A stretch of DNA of 64,000 bases from Akkermansia massiliensis (GCF_018847375.1 NZ_CP072036.1:1488001-1552000), one strand, 5' to 3'; positions 1 to 8,608 are shown, counted from the stretch's first letter. Notes: generated by a model not told the origin, from the letters alone. A program made the numbers and translations.

Positions 1-1221
1 GAAGAGGCTGAAGGCAAAGGTTCCATTCTGGACGACATCGACCTGTTCGGGGACGAATACGGCGATGAAAGCACGCCCATTCCGAACGATCTTCTGACCA
101 GGGCCCTGACGGATCTGCATAAAGGCGCTTACGAGAAAGCCGGCTTCCAGTTCCTGGTGGAGCAGGCGTTCCTCTATACCAAGGGCCACCATGCGGCCGC
201 GAACGAAGAGACTGCCGGTTCCAGCCAGAGCTGGTACAAATTCCACGCCCAGGCCGGGCTGCAGCTGTTCAAATCCAGCCGCAACCAGGGCACCTGGATC
301 AAGAGCGAGCTTTCCGGCTCCGTGGCCCTGAACAAGCATACGCACCGCACCACGCTGGACGACTCCTGGGGCGCGAGCGGCCCCGCCAACTGCGACGTTT
401 TTGAAGACGGCTACTTCTACCTGCCGGAACTCCTCCTTTCCCAGGGATTCATGGACGGCCAGCTCGTCATCATGGGCGGCATGATCAACCAGACGAACTA
501 TTTTGACGCCAATACGTATGCCAACACCACCTTCGGACAGTTCGGCGGCGCTCCCTTCGTCAACAACCAGGTGCTTCCGCTGGGGGACTCCAACTTCGGG
601 TTCGTGGGGCAGTACCAGTTCAATGAAAACTGGTTCATCCAGGTGGGCGGCAACATGATGGACAATGAACCCCGCCGCAACCCGTTCCACCACACGACCG
701 GAAAATCCTTCAACCTGCTCGGTGAAATCGGCTGGACGCATGAAAAGGCCTTCGGCATCGGCACGGGCACGTACCGCCTGCAGCCGTTCATGTTCCATGC
801 GGACGGCAAGAACCATGGAGGCGTGGCGTTCAACCTGGAACAGGACCTGGGCAGCAGCCCGTTCGCCCTGTTCGCCCGCGCCGGCTGGAGCAGCGCCGAA
901 TCAGGCAACATCTGCGGAGCGGAAGCCCAGGCGTCCGCCGGGGTCATTTTCAAGAAACCTCTGGAAGTCATGACCGGCTTGAAAGAAGCGGACGGCAACT
1001 TCTTCGGCGTAGGCTTCTCCGTGAGCAAGCCGGATGCCGACACGCTGGCGGAAACGCGGCCCGGGCATGACCGGGAAATGATTCTGGAATGCACGTACAG
1101 CTTCTCCATTACGCCGTACTGCCTCATCCAGCCTTCCTACCAGTATGTGAAGAATCCTTCCGGGCGGGATGACGTCAACTCCGCCAATATCTTCTCCGTA
1201 CAATGCGTCGTCACGTTCTAG
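1..1221 (+). CDS. Outer-membrane porin, OprB-like (5' truncated by window edge)
   Basis: The reading frame is open from base 1, so the true start lies outside the window and only the C-terminal 406 residues are seen. The visible part has alternating hydrophobic and aromatic strands, many Gly/Asn/Phe residues, and ends in VVTF with a terminal phenylalanine, the usual signature of an outer-membrane beta-barrel. Segments such as GFMDGQLVIMGGMINQTNYF and the repeated FNL-EQDLGSSP-type strands resemble carbohydrate-selective OprB-type porins. The likely role is passive uptake of sugars or other small solutes through the outer membrane. The substrate cannot be read from sequence. It could also belong to another Verrucomicrobial porin family of similar size. 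Confidence 0.75.
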   Translation, partial: EEAEGKGSILDDIDLFGDEYGDESTPIPNDLLTRALTDLHKGAYEKAGFQFLVEQAFLYTKGHHAAANEETAGSSQSWYKFHAQAGLQLFKSSRNQGTWIKSELSGSVALNKHTHRTTLDDSWGASGPANCDVFEDGYFYLPELLLSQGFMDGQLVIMGGMINQTNYFDANTYANTTFGQFGGAPFVNNQVLPLGDSNFGFVGQYQFNENWFIQVGGNMMDNEPRRNPFHHTTGKSFNLLGEIGWTHEKAFGIGTGTYRLQPFMFHADGKNHGGVAFNLEQDLGSSPFALFARAGWSSAESGNICGAEAQASAGVIFKKPLEVMTGLKEADGNFFGVGFSVSKPDADTLAETRPGHDREMILECTYSFSITPYCLIQPSYQYVKNPSGRDDVNSANIFSVQCVVTF

Positions 1222-1387
1222 GCGGGAAATGTCCCGAATCTGTGGAAGCGCAATAATAATCAAGTCTTCCTTGTCCGTCTGCATGCAGAGAGCGGAATCC
1301 TGCGTGCAAGGACATTGAAGGGGTCTGCATGACCTGACGGCAACGTCGCATTCTCGATCAGGTAGGGGGTGCGGCGTTGCTTATTCT

Positions 1388-1597
1388 TTATCTCAAAGGA
1401 AGCGAGAGGCGCTTGAAACGCCTGTGTTCCTGAACCCCGTCATTCCGTTGTCCGGACTGGGGCGCTGCGGAAGAGGCCTGTACGGAGGAGGCCGGCGCCG
1501 TATTCCGCACCGGTTCCCTGCGGGCCGTATCCGCCTGACAGGAGGCTGCCAGCAGGCAGGCGGCTCCTATCATGATACATGTGTACTTGTTCATCAT
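1388..1597 (-). CDS. Small putative lipoprotein, 69 aa
   Basis: The protein has a short N-terminal signal peptide with a lipobox, LLAASC with cysteine near residue 20, followed by a low-complexity Ala/Ser/Gln/Arg tail and no recognisable domain. That predicts a lipidated envelope peptide whose mature part is only about 50 residues. The second Met codon (1594) is an equally good start. It lies alone between a porin and a divergent hypothetical gene. Function is unknown. Similar short lipoproteins often turn out to be entericidin-like or small envelope stress proteins, but nothing here proves that. Confidence 0.5.
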   Translation of the reverse strand: MMNKYTCIMIGAACLLAASCQADTARREPVRNTAPASSVQASSAAPQSGQRNDGVQEHRRFKRLSLPLR

Positions 1598-1674
1598 CTT
1601 ATGTTGTGCGGCTGGTTGTAGCCGCTGATGGTTAGATTAGCACTTCTTCCCATCTGTTGAAAGTTCTTTGGTTT

Positions 1675-1700
1675 GACTAACAACAAGTTAGGTGAATTAA
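1675..1700. promoter_or_regulatory. Inverted repeat CTAAC-N5-GTTAG in a divergent intergenic region
   Basis: Between the divergent small lipoprotein gene and the gene at 1829 there is CTAACAACAAGTTAG followed by GTGAATTAAAC. The dyad is perfect over 5-bp arms. Its reverse strand loosely resembles the TTAG/CTAA-type sites near feo and the metal ATPase, but only weakly. It may be an operator or chance. Confidence 0.25.
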
Positions 1701-1828
1701 ACACGAAGAAGAACGTTAAGATCAGCGCCTTGCACGCTGCCGGATTTATGACAATTGATGACATTTCCGGCGTCAGGAAACATTTAAAACCATGTTGACT
1801 TGGATGGGAACTGTCTTAAACTGACAGA

Positions 1829-2236
1829 ATGAGTAAGGTTCAATGGGAAATTTCAAATGATGAAGTGACCGACCGTGATACTGCTCTGCGCCGCTTGCAG
1901 GAGGGAACGACTGGCCATGTGGTATGCGCCCGCGACGGCGCGTGCCTCCAGTCCTACAAGGAAGCGGACGGCATCTACCACTGTGAAATCGTGTTCAAGA
2001 CGGGCTCATGCTGCCCGCCGGTATTCGCCGCTCCGGAAGGGGTGACGGGGCAGGAGCTGGAAACGCTGTACGACCGTTTTGCCAGCGGTGACGACTTCTC
2101 CTTTGTGGAAAAGGAATGGGAGCCCCTGATGGCCGTGGAGTACCGCCACCGCCACAATGTGATGTGGTTCATCTTCCTGTTTATCGCGCTGGTGATTGCG
2201 GCCATGGCGGCGTACCAGCACGGCTGGATCGGTTAA
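1829..2236 (+). CDS. Hypothetical protein with C-terminal membrane anchor, 135 aa
   Basis: The first 105 residues form a soluble region with several cysteines (CARDGACL and GSCCPP). The last 28 residues contain one strong transmembrane helix (MWFIFLFIALVIAAMAAY). The topology is that of a tail-anchored protein. I do not recognise the family. The gene converges on the iron-transport operon, and a pair of hairpins separates the two. No function is assigned. Confidence 0.6.
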   Translation: MSKVQWEISNDEVTDRDTALRRLQEGTTGHVVCARDGACLQSYKEADGIYHCEIVFKTGSCCPPVFAAPEGVTGQELETLYDRFASGDDFSFVEKEWEPLMAVEYRHRHNVMWFIFLFIALVIAAMAAYQHGWIG

Positions 2237-2243
2237 GGAGGGA

Positions 2244-2301
2244 GCGCATGCGGCATGCGCAGAAGGAAAGAACCTGCAAACCGCGGGCGGTCTGCAGGTT
2301 C
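2244..2301. terminator. Two stem-loops between convergent genes
   Basis: GCGCATG/CATGCGC (2244-2260) is followed by a longer imperfect stem, GAACCTGCA...TGCAGGTTC (2270-2301), with an inner CCGC/GCGG pair. There is no long T-run on either side. It lies between convergent genes ending at 2236 and 2326, so it is probably a bidirectional transcription end. Confidence 0.5.
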
Positions 2302-2325
2302 TGAAAGAAAGGGCTGAGACTGGGC

Positions 2326-2517
2326 TCAGTCCTGTTTTTCTTGCTCGTCGTCGTGATGGTGGCCTCCGCAGCAACCGCCGCCGCTGCCGCAGCAGCTATC
2401 GCCGCCGTTGCCGCACCCGTCACAGTTGCCGCAGCACTTGCCGCGCTTGCTGAACGTTTTATACAGCGCGTAGGCCAGGGCCAGGAAAAGGAGGGTGGCA
2501 ATGATATATGTTCCCAT
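2326..2517 (-). CDS. FeoB-associated Cys-rich membrane protein, 63 aa
   Basis: This short protein has one N-terminal transmembrane helix (residues 3-19), a basic stretch (KTFSKRGK), then Cys pairs (CCGNCDGC, DSCCG, GGCCGG) and a tail with three His and several acidic residues. It matches the small Cys-rich proteins often encoded directly after feoB. The Cys/His tail probably binds ferrous iron or another metal at the inner face of the membrane, close to the FeoB channel. The start at 2517 was chosen because the helix begins at once; the frame is open further upstream but runs into feoB. It is the last gene of the feo operon, 32 bases after feoB. Confidence 0.8.
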   Translation of the reverse strand: MGTYIIATLLFLALAYALYKTFSKRGKCCGNCDGCGNGGDSCCGSGGGCCGGHHHDDEQEKQD

Positions 2518-2549
2518 GTTGGTGAGGGGGTTAGGAGTGGGTATGAGGG

Positions 2550-4811
2550 TTATTTGGAGGGTACGGAGGGTTTCTTCACCACCAGGTAAATGAGGCCCAG
2601 CAGGAGCAATACGGCGAGCCCCTGCCCGATGCCGAAGGAAGCTTCCGCATAAAGCCATGCTCCCATCTGGTAAATCAGGAAGGCCAGGCAGTACGCCAGG
2701 GCGCACATGTAGCCGATGGCGAAGAAAGTCCATTTGGCGCTGTTCATTTCCCTTCTGATGGCTCCCATGGCGGCAAAGCAGGGGGCGCAGAGAAGGTTGA
2801 AAATCATGAAGGAGAAGGCGCTCAGGAACGTGAAGGCTCCCGCCTGGACCAGGCGGTCCCCGGTTTCCCTGATTTCAGCGTCTTCATCTTCCTCCTCTTC
2901 AGCGGCGGCTTCCTCGGCGGCAGCTTCTTCAGAGGCGCCCTCCAGGGATGCCTGGAGCTCCTGGCCGGCGGGGGACATTTCCTGCGTTTCGGCGGGTTCT
3001 TCCTCCGCCTCTTCCCCGGAACTGCCGTCCGCATACAGAACGCCGAAGGTGCCGACCACGTTTTCCTTGGCAATCAGTCCGGTGATGGTGGCCATGGTAG
3101 GTTTCCATTCGCCCCAGCCCAGCGGCTGGAAGACGGGTGCGGCCACGTTGCCGATGGAGGCCAGCATGCTGTCATTCTGCTCCACGGAATCAACCTTCCA
3201 GTTGTAGCTGGAAAGGAACCAGATCAGGGCGCTGGACACGAAGATAACCGTCCCGGCTTTTTGCACGAAGGCCTTGCAGCGTTCCCACGCGTGGATGATG
3301 ACGTTCTTCCAGGCGGGAACGTGGTAAATGGGAAGTTCCATGACGAAGGGGGTGGGATCCCCGGAGAACATGGCGGTCTTTTTCAGAATGAGGCCGGAAA
3401 GGATGATGGCGCCCACCCCGATGAAGTAGGCTCCCGGGGCCACCCAGGAATTTTCCGGGAAGAAGGCGCCTGCAATCAGGGCGATGATGGGCGTTTTAGC
3501 TCCGCATGGAATGAACGTGGTGGTCATGATGGTCATGCGCCTGTCCTTTTCATTCTCAATAGTGCGGGTGGCCATGATGCCCGGAACGCCGCAGCCCATG
3601 GAAACGAGCATGGGGATGAAGGACTTCCCGGAAAGGCCGAATTTGCGGAAAATGCGGTCCATGATGAAGGCCACGCGGGCCATGTAGCCGCAATCTTCCA
3701 GAATACCCAGGCACAGGAACAGCACCGCCATCTGCGGCAGGAAGCCCAGGACGGCCCCCACGCCGGCAATCACGCCGTCCTGAATCAGGCTTTCCAGCCA
3801 CGGGGCGCAGTTGGCGCTTTCCAGCAGGCCGCCCACCCATTCCGGAACCCATTCCCCGAAGAAGGTGTCATTGGCCCAGTCCGTTCCCCATGCGCCCACC
3901 GTCTGGATGGAAATGTAATACACCGCCCACATGACGACGGCAAAGATGGGGAGGCCCAGCCAGCGGTTGGTGATGATGCGGTCGATCCTGTCGCTTCCCG
4001 TCAGGCTGCCGATACCGGCCTTGACGACGGAATCCGCGGTAATGCGTGAAATGGAATTGTAGCGCTCGTTGGTGATGATGGATTCGCTGTCGTCATCCAT
4101 CTCCTGTTCCATGGCTTCAATGATCCCGTTGATGCGGGACTGCTCCTCAGGGGTGAGCGCGAGCTGGTCCGCGACTTTCTGGTCCCTTTCAAAAACCTTG
4201 ACGGCAAACCATTTTTTCTGCTGGTCCAGGCATTTGCCGGTGATTATTTCACCTATTTCCCCGATGGCTTTTTCCAGACGGTCCGGGAAGTGCACGGCGC
4301 GCGGGGCCCGGGCATCCTCCGAGGTGGCCGTTTTTACGACGGCGTCCACCAGTTCACGGATTCCGGTCCCTTTCAGGGCGCTGATTTCCAGCACCCGGCA
4401 GCCGAGATCCCGGGAAAGCTTTTCCGTGTCAATGCGGTCGCCGCGCTTCCGGACAATGTCCATCATGTTCAGGGCGATGATGACGGGAACGCCCAGCTCG
4501 CAAAGCTGGGTGGTGAGGTAAAGATTGCGTTCCAGGTTGCTGCCGTCAACCAGGTTCAGGATGAGGGAGGGATGGTCCGTGACCAGGTAATTCCGGCTGA
4601 CGACTTCCTCCAGGGTGTAGGGGGAAAGGGAATAAATGCCCGGAAGGTCTTCAATGATGATGTTCTTGTGGCCTTTCAGGCGGCCTTCCTTTTTTTCCAC
4701 AGTAACGCCGGGCCAGTTCCCGACGTACTGGCTGGAGCCTGTCAGGGCGTTGAAGAGAGTGGTTTTTCCGCAGTTGGGATTGCCCGCCAGGGCGATGGTA
4801 ATGTTGCTCAT
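2550..4811 (-). CDS. feoB: Ferrous iron transport protein B
   Basis: FeoB imports Fe2+ across the inner membrane using an N-terminal G-protein domain. Visible G motifs are GNPNCGKTT (residues about 10-18), DLPGIYSLSP, NMMD and SALKGTG. A helical spacer follows, then Gate-type membrane segments including MLVSMGCGVPGIMATRTI and the later LLCAPCFAAMGAIRRE segment. Length is 753 residues, typical for the family. A strongly acidic Glu/Ala-rich stretch at about residues 599-651 interrupts the membrane part before the last helices. An AAGGAAA Shine-Dalgarno-like stretch precedes the start. It sits after two feoA genes and before a Cys-rich small protein, so the operon is complete. Two operator-like sites upstream suggest metal control. 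Confidence 0.97.
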   Translation of the reverse strand: MSNITIALAGNPNCGKTTLFNALTGSSQYVGNWPGVTVEKKEGRLKGHKNIIIEDLPGIYSLSPYTLEEVVSRNYLVTDHPSLILNLVDGSNLERNLYLTTQLCELGVPVIIALNMMDIVRKRGDRIDTEKLSRDLGCRVLEISALKGTGIRELVDAVVKTATSEDARAPRAVHFPDRLEKAIGEIGEIITGKCLDQQKKWFAVKVFERDQKVADQLALTPEEQSRINGIIEAMEQEMDDDSESIITNERYNSISRITADSVVKAGIGSLTGSDRIDRIITNRWLGLPIFAVVMWAVYYISIQTVGAWGTDWANDTFFGEWVPEWVGGLLESANCAPWLESLIQDGVIAGVGAVLGFLPQMAVLFLCLGILEDCGYMARVAFIMDRIFRKFGLSGKSFIPMLVSMGCGVPGIMATRTIENEKDRRMTIMTTTFIPCGAKTPIIALIAGAFFPENSWVAPGAYFIGVGAIILSGLILKKTAMFSGDPTPFVMELPIYHVPAWKNVIIHAWERCKAFVQKAGTVIFVSSALIWFLSSYNWKVDSVEQNDSMLASIGNVAAPVFQPLGWGEWKPTMATITGLIAKENVVGTFGVLYADGSSGEEAEEEPAETQEMSPAGQELQASLEGASEEAAAEEAAAEEEEDEDAEIRETGDRLVQAGAFTFLSAFSFMIFNLLCAPCFAAMGAIRREMNSAKWTFFAIGYMCALAYCLAFLIYQMGAWLYAEASFGIGQGLAVLLLLGLIYLVVKKPSVPSK

Positions 4812-4887
4812 GGATGTTTCCTTGTCTTGATGTATGGGTGCGCCGTCTTGCTGTCAGGTCAGGAAACGTGCGGTAATAAGGGCGGAA

Positions 4888-5118
4888 TCAATGGATATGG
4901 ATGTTCTCGGCTTCCGATTTGCGGATGGAGAGTTCGTAGCCGCGGACAGTGACTTCAATGGGATCTCCCAGGGGGGCGACTTTGCGGATGAAAATCTGCG
5001 TTCCCTTGGTGACTCCCATGTCCATGATGCGCCTTCTGACCGGGCCTTCCCCCGCCAGTTTCCCGACGGTCACGGTTTCCCCGATCAGGGCGTCTCTTAA
5101 TGTACGGTGTTTGGTCAT
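4888..5118 (-). CDS. feoA: FeoA-type SH3-like ferrous iron transport protein
   Basis: This 76-residue cytoplasmic SH3-like protein acts with FeoB. Family features are the opening TLRDALIGETVTVGKL, the RRRIMDMGVTKGT turn, and the terminal GYELSIRKSEAENI strand, which is close to the FeoA consensus. The ATG at 5118 was chosen because upstream residues in the open frame are Pro/Ser/His-rich and unlike the family. It lies 76 bases before feoB and 31 bases after a second, more divergent FeoA-like gene. Confidence 0.9.
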   Translation of the reverse strand: MTKHRTLRDALIGETVTVGKLAGEGPVRRRIMDMGVTKGTQIFIRKVAPLGDPIEVTVRGYELSIRKSEAENIHIH

Positions 5119-5149
5119 AGAATGATGGCTGATTGTTGGATGAGAAGGT

Positions 5150-5362
5150 TCAGGCCACGAATATCTTGCAGGCAAGAGCCTTGCTGAGAGCTATCCGGGA
5201 CCCCTTGACATTGACGATGAAGTTTCCGCCGTTTTCAGAAACGATGGAAACCGTGCTGCCGGCAACGAAGCCCAGGCTTTCCAGAAAACGCCGGGTTTCA
5301 TCCCTGCCATGAATTTTGTTAACCTGGCGAATATCGCCGATGTTGAGCATGGAGAGTGGCAT
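5150..5362 (-). CDS. Second FeoA-domain protein, first gene of the feo operon
   Basis: This protein of about 70 residues has the FeoA fold signature: SMLNIGDIRQVNKI, RRFLESLGFVAGSTVSIV, and GSRIALSKALACKIFV at the end. Two FeoA domains in series are common in anaerobes. One may regulate the FeoB G domain while the other has a distinct role, but this is inference. An in-frame TTG at 5380 would add six residues. I prefer the ATG at 5362; neither has a clear Shine-Dalgarno sequence. Confidence 0.85.
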   Translation of the reverse strand: MPLSMLNIGDIRQVNKIHGRDETRRFLESLGFVAGSTVSIVSENGGNFIVNVKGSRIALSKALACKIFVA

Positions 5363-5393
5363 GGTGTGTGTATGAATCAAATCCGGGAGAAAG

Positions 5394-5410
5394 TTAGTTT
5401 CATCAAACTA
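5394..5410 (-). promoter_or_regulatory. Operator-like dyad upstream of the feo operon (site 1)
   Basis: TAGTTT-CATC-AAACTA (5395-5410) is a perfect 6-bp dyad about 30 bases before the first feo start. Overlapping it, bases 5394-5407 (TTAGTTTCATCAAA) match site 2 at 5482-5495 at 12 of 14 positions. The position fits repression of feo by a DtxR/MntR- or Fur-like metal sensor. The regulator itself is not in this window. Confidence 0.5.
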
Positions 5411-5481
5411 GTAAGTCAATGATATTATGCGCCTGTGTTTTCAATTTGGATAAAAATTATTCATCATGAATCATTTACCCA

Positions 5482-5495
5482 TTAGTTTAATCTAA
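5482..5495 (-). promoter_or_regulatory. TTAG-N6-CTAA operator-like site upstream of the feo operon (site 2)
   Basis: TTAGTTTAATCTAA has the TTAG-N6-CTAA spacing of DtxR-family core sites. Read on the feo strand it is TTAGATTAAACTAA, differing by one base from the site before the metal ATPase at 9748-9761 (TTAGATTGAACTAA). It lies about 120 bases upstream of the first feo gene. Confidence 0.55.
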
Positions 5496-5559
5496 GTATG
5501 ACGCGGAGGAAAAGCCGGAAACGGGGGTTTTCCGGCAATAAGCCGGAAGGGGGAATACA

Positions 5560-5593
5560 AAAAAGCCGCGCCATGAAGGTTCATGGCGCGGCT
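5560..5593 (-). terminator. Rho-independent terminator after the cytochrome c peroxidase gene
   Basis: A 14-bp perfect inverted repeat, AGCCGCGCCATGAA/TTCATGGCGCGGCT, has an A-run on the plus-strand left side, which is the U-run for the minus-strand transcript ending at 5616. Confidence 0.85.
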
Positions 5594-5615
5594 GGAAAAA
5601 ATGCTTTCCTCTGGC

Positions 5616-6995
5616 TCAGGAGGCGGGGCAGACTTCGCCCTGGACGGGCTTGCCGTTGTATTCCCCGGTCAGGGTTTTCAGGAAGGCCACCAGCAGGCTC
5701 ACCTCCTTCTTGTCCAATTTGTCGTAGCCGAGCTGGTAGTGGTACATCTTGGTGATGGCTTCCTCCAGCGTCTGGGCGGAGGCGTCATGCATGTACGGCC
5801 AAGTAAGCTCCACGTTGCGGAGGGTGGGAACGCGGAACCTGTGCCTGTCTGATTCCTTCTTGGAAAAGTTCATCAGGCCGTTGTCGTCATTGGTCTTGGC
5901 GCGTCCGGCAAAGAAGTCTCCCTTGAGGTCGGCGTATTCAAAGGACTGGCCGCCCATGGCGGGGCCGGTGTGGCAGGTCTGGCAACCGAGCTTGAGGAAG
6001 AGCCTGTAGCCCTTCTTGGCATTCTCGCTGATGGCGTTTTCATCACCCTTCAAATAACGGTCGAACGGGCTGTTCGGCGTGATGAGGGTCTTTTCATATT
6101 CCGCGATGGCGTTTGTGATGGTTTCTCCGTTGAAGCCCTGGGGATAAACCTTCCTGAATTCCGCGGCAAACGCGGTGTCCTGGTTCAGCTTGGCGGCGAT
6201 CTGGTTCCAGTCGTCCGGATGTTCGTAACCCATTTCCACCGGGTTCAGGGGAGGTCCGCCCGCCTGTTCCTGGAGGCTGGCGGCGCGTCCGTCCCAGAAC
6301 TGCTTGGTGTGGAAGGCGGCGTTGAAGACGGTGGGGGCGTTGATGCCTCCCTTCTGGCCGCGGACTCCGGTGGAGGTGGCCAGGTTGTCCGTGCCGGCCT
6401 TCTCCAGGGAGTGGCAGGAAGCGCAGGAAACGGTATTGTCCGTGGAGAGGCGCACGTCATGGAACAGCTTATAGCCTAGGGCCACCTTGGCCGGATCCGT
6501 GGGAAGGGCGTCTGGAATGGGGGAGATGGCGGTGATGGCGTACTCCTTGCCCACCATGTCGCCGAAGATTTTCAGGCGTTCATCCTTGACCCACTGGAGC
6601 ATGGCTGCTTTTTCCGGAAGGGTGAGCGTGCTGCCCCAGTGCACCATGGTGTAGGAGGTGGGTGGCATGGAATTGATCTGGAGCACGTGTTCCAGTTTGG
6701 AAAGGGTCACGGCAGTGGGCGGTTCATCCATGTTGTAGCTGCGCTGTCCGTCCCGGATGTGGCGCGCCAGCAGGCCGCCGGAAAGGGTGTTCACCAATTC
6801 GGAAATGTGGGTGCCGGGCTTATGGCAGTCCGCACACTTGGAGTTCATGGTATGTGCGGTGATTTCCGCCGCCTGGGCGGATGTCAGGGGCTTGATATTC
6901 TGGTTCGGCAGGAACAGGGGCGCGACTGCCGCCGTCACGATGACCGTGCCACCCAGAATGGCCCCGGCCGTGATGAAGGAACGTGTTTTGCTCAT
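5616..6995 (-). CDS. Tri-heme cytochrome c peroxidase-like protein
   Basis: The protein is 459 residues and exported or membrane-anchored by an N-terminal hydrophobic helix (about residues 8-28). Three CxxCH heme-c motifs are visible: CADCH near residue 54, CASCH near 192, and CQTCH near 338. The last two lie in the classic di-heme peroxidase/MauG fold (GVRGQKGGINAPTVFN, FWDGRAASLQEQA, FRVPTLRNVELTWPYMHDA). The first belongs to an added N-terminal heme domain, as in tri-heme quinol peroxidases. It probably reduces periplasmic hydrogen peroxide with electrons from the quinol pool, so it offers oxidative protection beside the ferrous iron importer. It is transcribed alone and followed by a strong terminator. 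Confidence 0.88.
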   Translation of the reverse strand: MSKTRSFITAGAILGGTVIVTAAVAPLFLPNQNIKPLTSAQAAEITAHTMNSKCADCHKPGTHISELVNTLSGGLLARHIRDGQRSYNMDEPPTAVTLSKLEHVLQINSMPPTSYTMVHWGSTLTLPEKAAMLQWVKDERLKIFGDMVGKEYAITAISPIPDALPTDPAKVALGYKLFHDVRLSTDNTVSCASCHSLEKAGTDNLATSTGVRGQKGGINAPTVFNAAFHTKQFWDGRAASLQEQAGGPPLNPVEMGYEHPDDWNQIAAKLNQDTAFAAEFRKVYPQGFNGETITNAIAEYEKTLITPNSPFDRYLKGDENAISENAKKGYRLFLKLGCQTCHTGPAMGGQSFEYADLKGDFFAGRAKTNDDNGLMNFSKKESDRHRFRVPTLRNVELTWPYMHDASAQTLEEAITKMYHYQLGYDKLDKKEVSLLVAFLKTLTGEYNGKPVQGEVCPAS

Positions 6996-7061
6996 GAGAT
7001 TCTCAATGACGTGGAATTGCCTGTATGGTAAAAGGGAAGGGTTAATATATCAAGATTTATT

Positions 7062-8000
7062 CTAAAGTTCGCCGGCCTTTCTCAAATCTTCGTTAATGGC
7101 CTCCAGCACGTCCGCTTCCGGGGTGAAATTGGCGGCATGGTAGGAGCTGCGGACCAGCGGCCCGGACGCCACGTGCCTGAAGCCCTTGGCTCGCGCGACC
7201 TCCTCATAACGGACGAAGTCGTCCGGATGGATGTATTTGACCACCGGCAGGTGGTTGCGGGAGGGGCGCAGGTACTGCCCCAGCGTCAGCACCGTGACGC
7301 CGTGTTCCAGCAGGTCGTCCATGGACCGGAAAAGCTCGTCTTCCGTCTCTCCCAGGCCCAGCATGATGCCGCTTTTGGTGGAAACCTTGCCGTCCACGCA
7401 GTCCAGCGCCATCCGGAGGACGCGCAGGGAGCGCTGGTACTGGGCGCGGAAGCGCACGATGGGCGTCAGGCGTTCCACCGTTTCCAGATTGTGGCCGAAG
7501 ATGTGGGGACGTGCCGCCATCAGCGTCCGGATGGAGGAGGGCTTCTCATTCAGGTCCGAGGCCAGCACCTCAATGATGGTGGAGGGACTGGCTTTTCTGA
7601 CGGCCCGGATTACTTGGGCGAAGTGGGCGGCGGCTCCGTCCGGAAGGTCGTCCCGGGTGACCATGGTAATGACGGCGTGGCGCAGCTTCATGTGCACGAC
7701 GGCGTCCGCCACGTGCTGCGGCTCCTCCGGGTCCAGCGGAAAGGGCTTGGCGGTTTTTACGGCGCAATAGGCGCAGGCGCGCGTGCACCGCTCCCCGGCG
7801 ATCATGAAAGTGGCCGTGCCCTGGTTCCAGCATTCGTAGCGGTTGGGGCAGTGGGCTTCTTCACAGACGGTGAACAGGTGCTTGCCTTCCACAAGCTGCT
7901 TGACGTCCCAGAATTCCCGGCCGTTGGGCAGGCGCACCTTGATCCAGGACGGCTTGCGTTCCGTCCCTTCCGCAGTCTCGTTGTCGTTCCGGTGTTCCAT
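7062..8000 (-). CDS. lipA: Lipoyl synthase
   Basis: LipA inserts two sulfurs into protein-bound octanoyl chains to make lipoyl cofactor, using radical SAM chemistry. The auxiliary cluster motif CEEAHCPNRYEC and the radical SAM motif CTRACAYC are both intact. The C-terminal RSSY (GPLVRSSYHAA), whose serine binds the auxiliary cluster, is also present. Length 312 residues is normal. No lipB or target dehydrogenase is adjacent. Confidence 0.96.
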   Translation of the reverse strand: MEHRNDNETAEGTERKPSWIKVRLPNGREFWDVKQLVEGKHLFTVCEEAHCPNRYECWNQGTATFMIAGERCTRACAYCAVKTAKPFPLDPEEPQHVADAVVHMKLRHAVITMVTRDDLPDGAAAHFAQVIRAVRKASPSTIIEVLASDLNEKPSSIRTLMAARPHIFGHNLETVERLTPIVRFRAQYQRSLRVLRMALDCVDGKVSTKSGIMLGLGETEDELFRSMDDLLEHGVTVLTLGQYLRPSRNHLPVVKYIHPDDFVRYEEVARAKGFRHVASGPLVRSSYHAANFTPEADVLEAINEDLRKAGEL

Positions 8001-8050
8001 AGCCCCGCTAGCTTGCCGTGAGTCCGCTGCTTTGGCAAATGCAAAGTGCT

Positions 8051-8608
8051 TTATTCGGGGCCGTCTTCCCCGTTTTCATCCGGAATTGCGGGGGAGTCCG
8101 CAGCCAGCTTCTTCCGTTCTTTGGCCGCCAGCCGCGCCGCACGGAAAAATTCCTGGAGGTGGTGCAGGCATTCGTCCCCCAGAACGCCGGGACGCACCTC
8201 GCACTTGTGGTTGAGGGGAGGGTTGGAATCCAGCAGGTTGATCCAGCCTCCCGCGGCTCCGGTCCTGGCGTCCGGACAGCCGAAGACCACCCTGTCCGGG
8301 CGGCAGTGGACGATGGCCCCCGCGCACATGGGGCACGGTTCCTTGGTGACGTATAAGGTGCAGCCTTCCAGCCGCCAGTCGCCCAGCGCCTCCTGGGCTG
8401 CCGTCAGGGCGATCATCTCCGCATGGGCCGTGGCGTCCTTGAGGGCCTCCACCTGGTTCCAGCCACGGCCGATCACGCGGCCGTCTTTCACCACGATGGC
8501 CCCGATGGGCACCTCCCCCTTCACCAGGGCTTTTCTGGATTCTTTCATGGCTTGGCGCATGAACCATTCGTCCGAACCGGGCATTTCCATCATCACGGCG
8601 CCTATCAT
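8051..8608 (-). CDS. tadA: tRNA-specific adenosine deaminase
   Basis: TadA converts A34 to inosine in the anticodon wobble position of tRNA-Arg. The zinc site is complete: HAEMIAL with the catalytic Glu, and PCPMCAGAI. PIGAIVV and GRGWNQ also match the family. The 185-residue length includes a C-terminal Lys/Arg/Ala-rich extension of about 20 residues beyond the core. In-frame Met codons at residues 6, 7 and 9 are alternative starts. Confidence 0.93.
   Translation of the reverse strand: MIGAVMMEMPGSDEWFMRQAMKESRKALVKGEVPIGAIVVKDGRVIGRGWNQVEALKDATAHAEMIALTAAQEALGDWRLEGCTLYVTKEPCPMCAGAIVHCRPDRVVFGCPDARTGAAGGWINLLDSNPPLNHKCEVRPGVLGDECLHHLQEFFRAARLAAKERKKLAADSPAIPDENGEDGPE

Noticed and set aside
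498..1127. Long open frame on the minus strand within the porin gene
   Set aside because: It has no protein-like composition or motif and is the shadow of a GC-rich real gene on the other strand.
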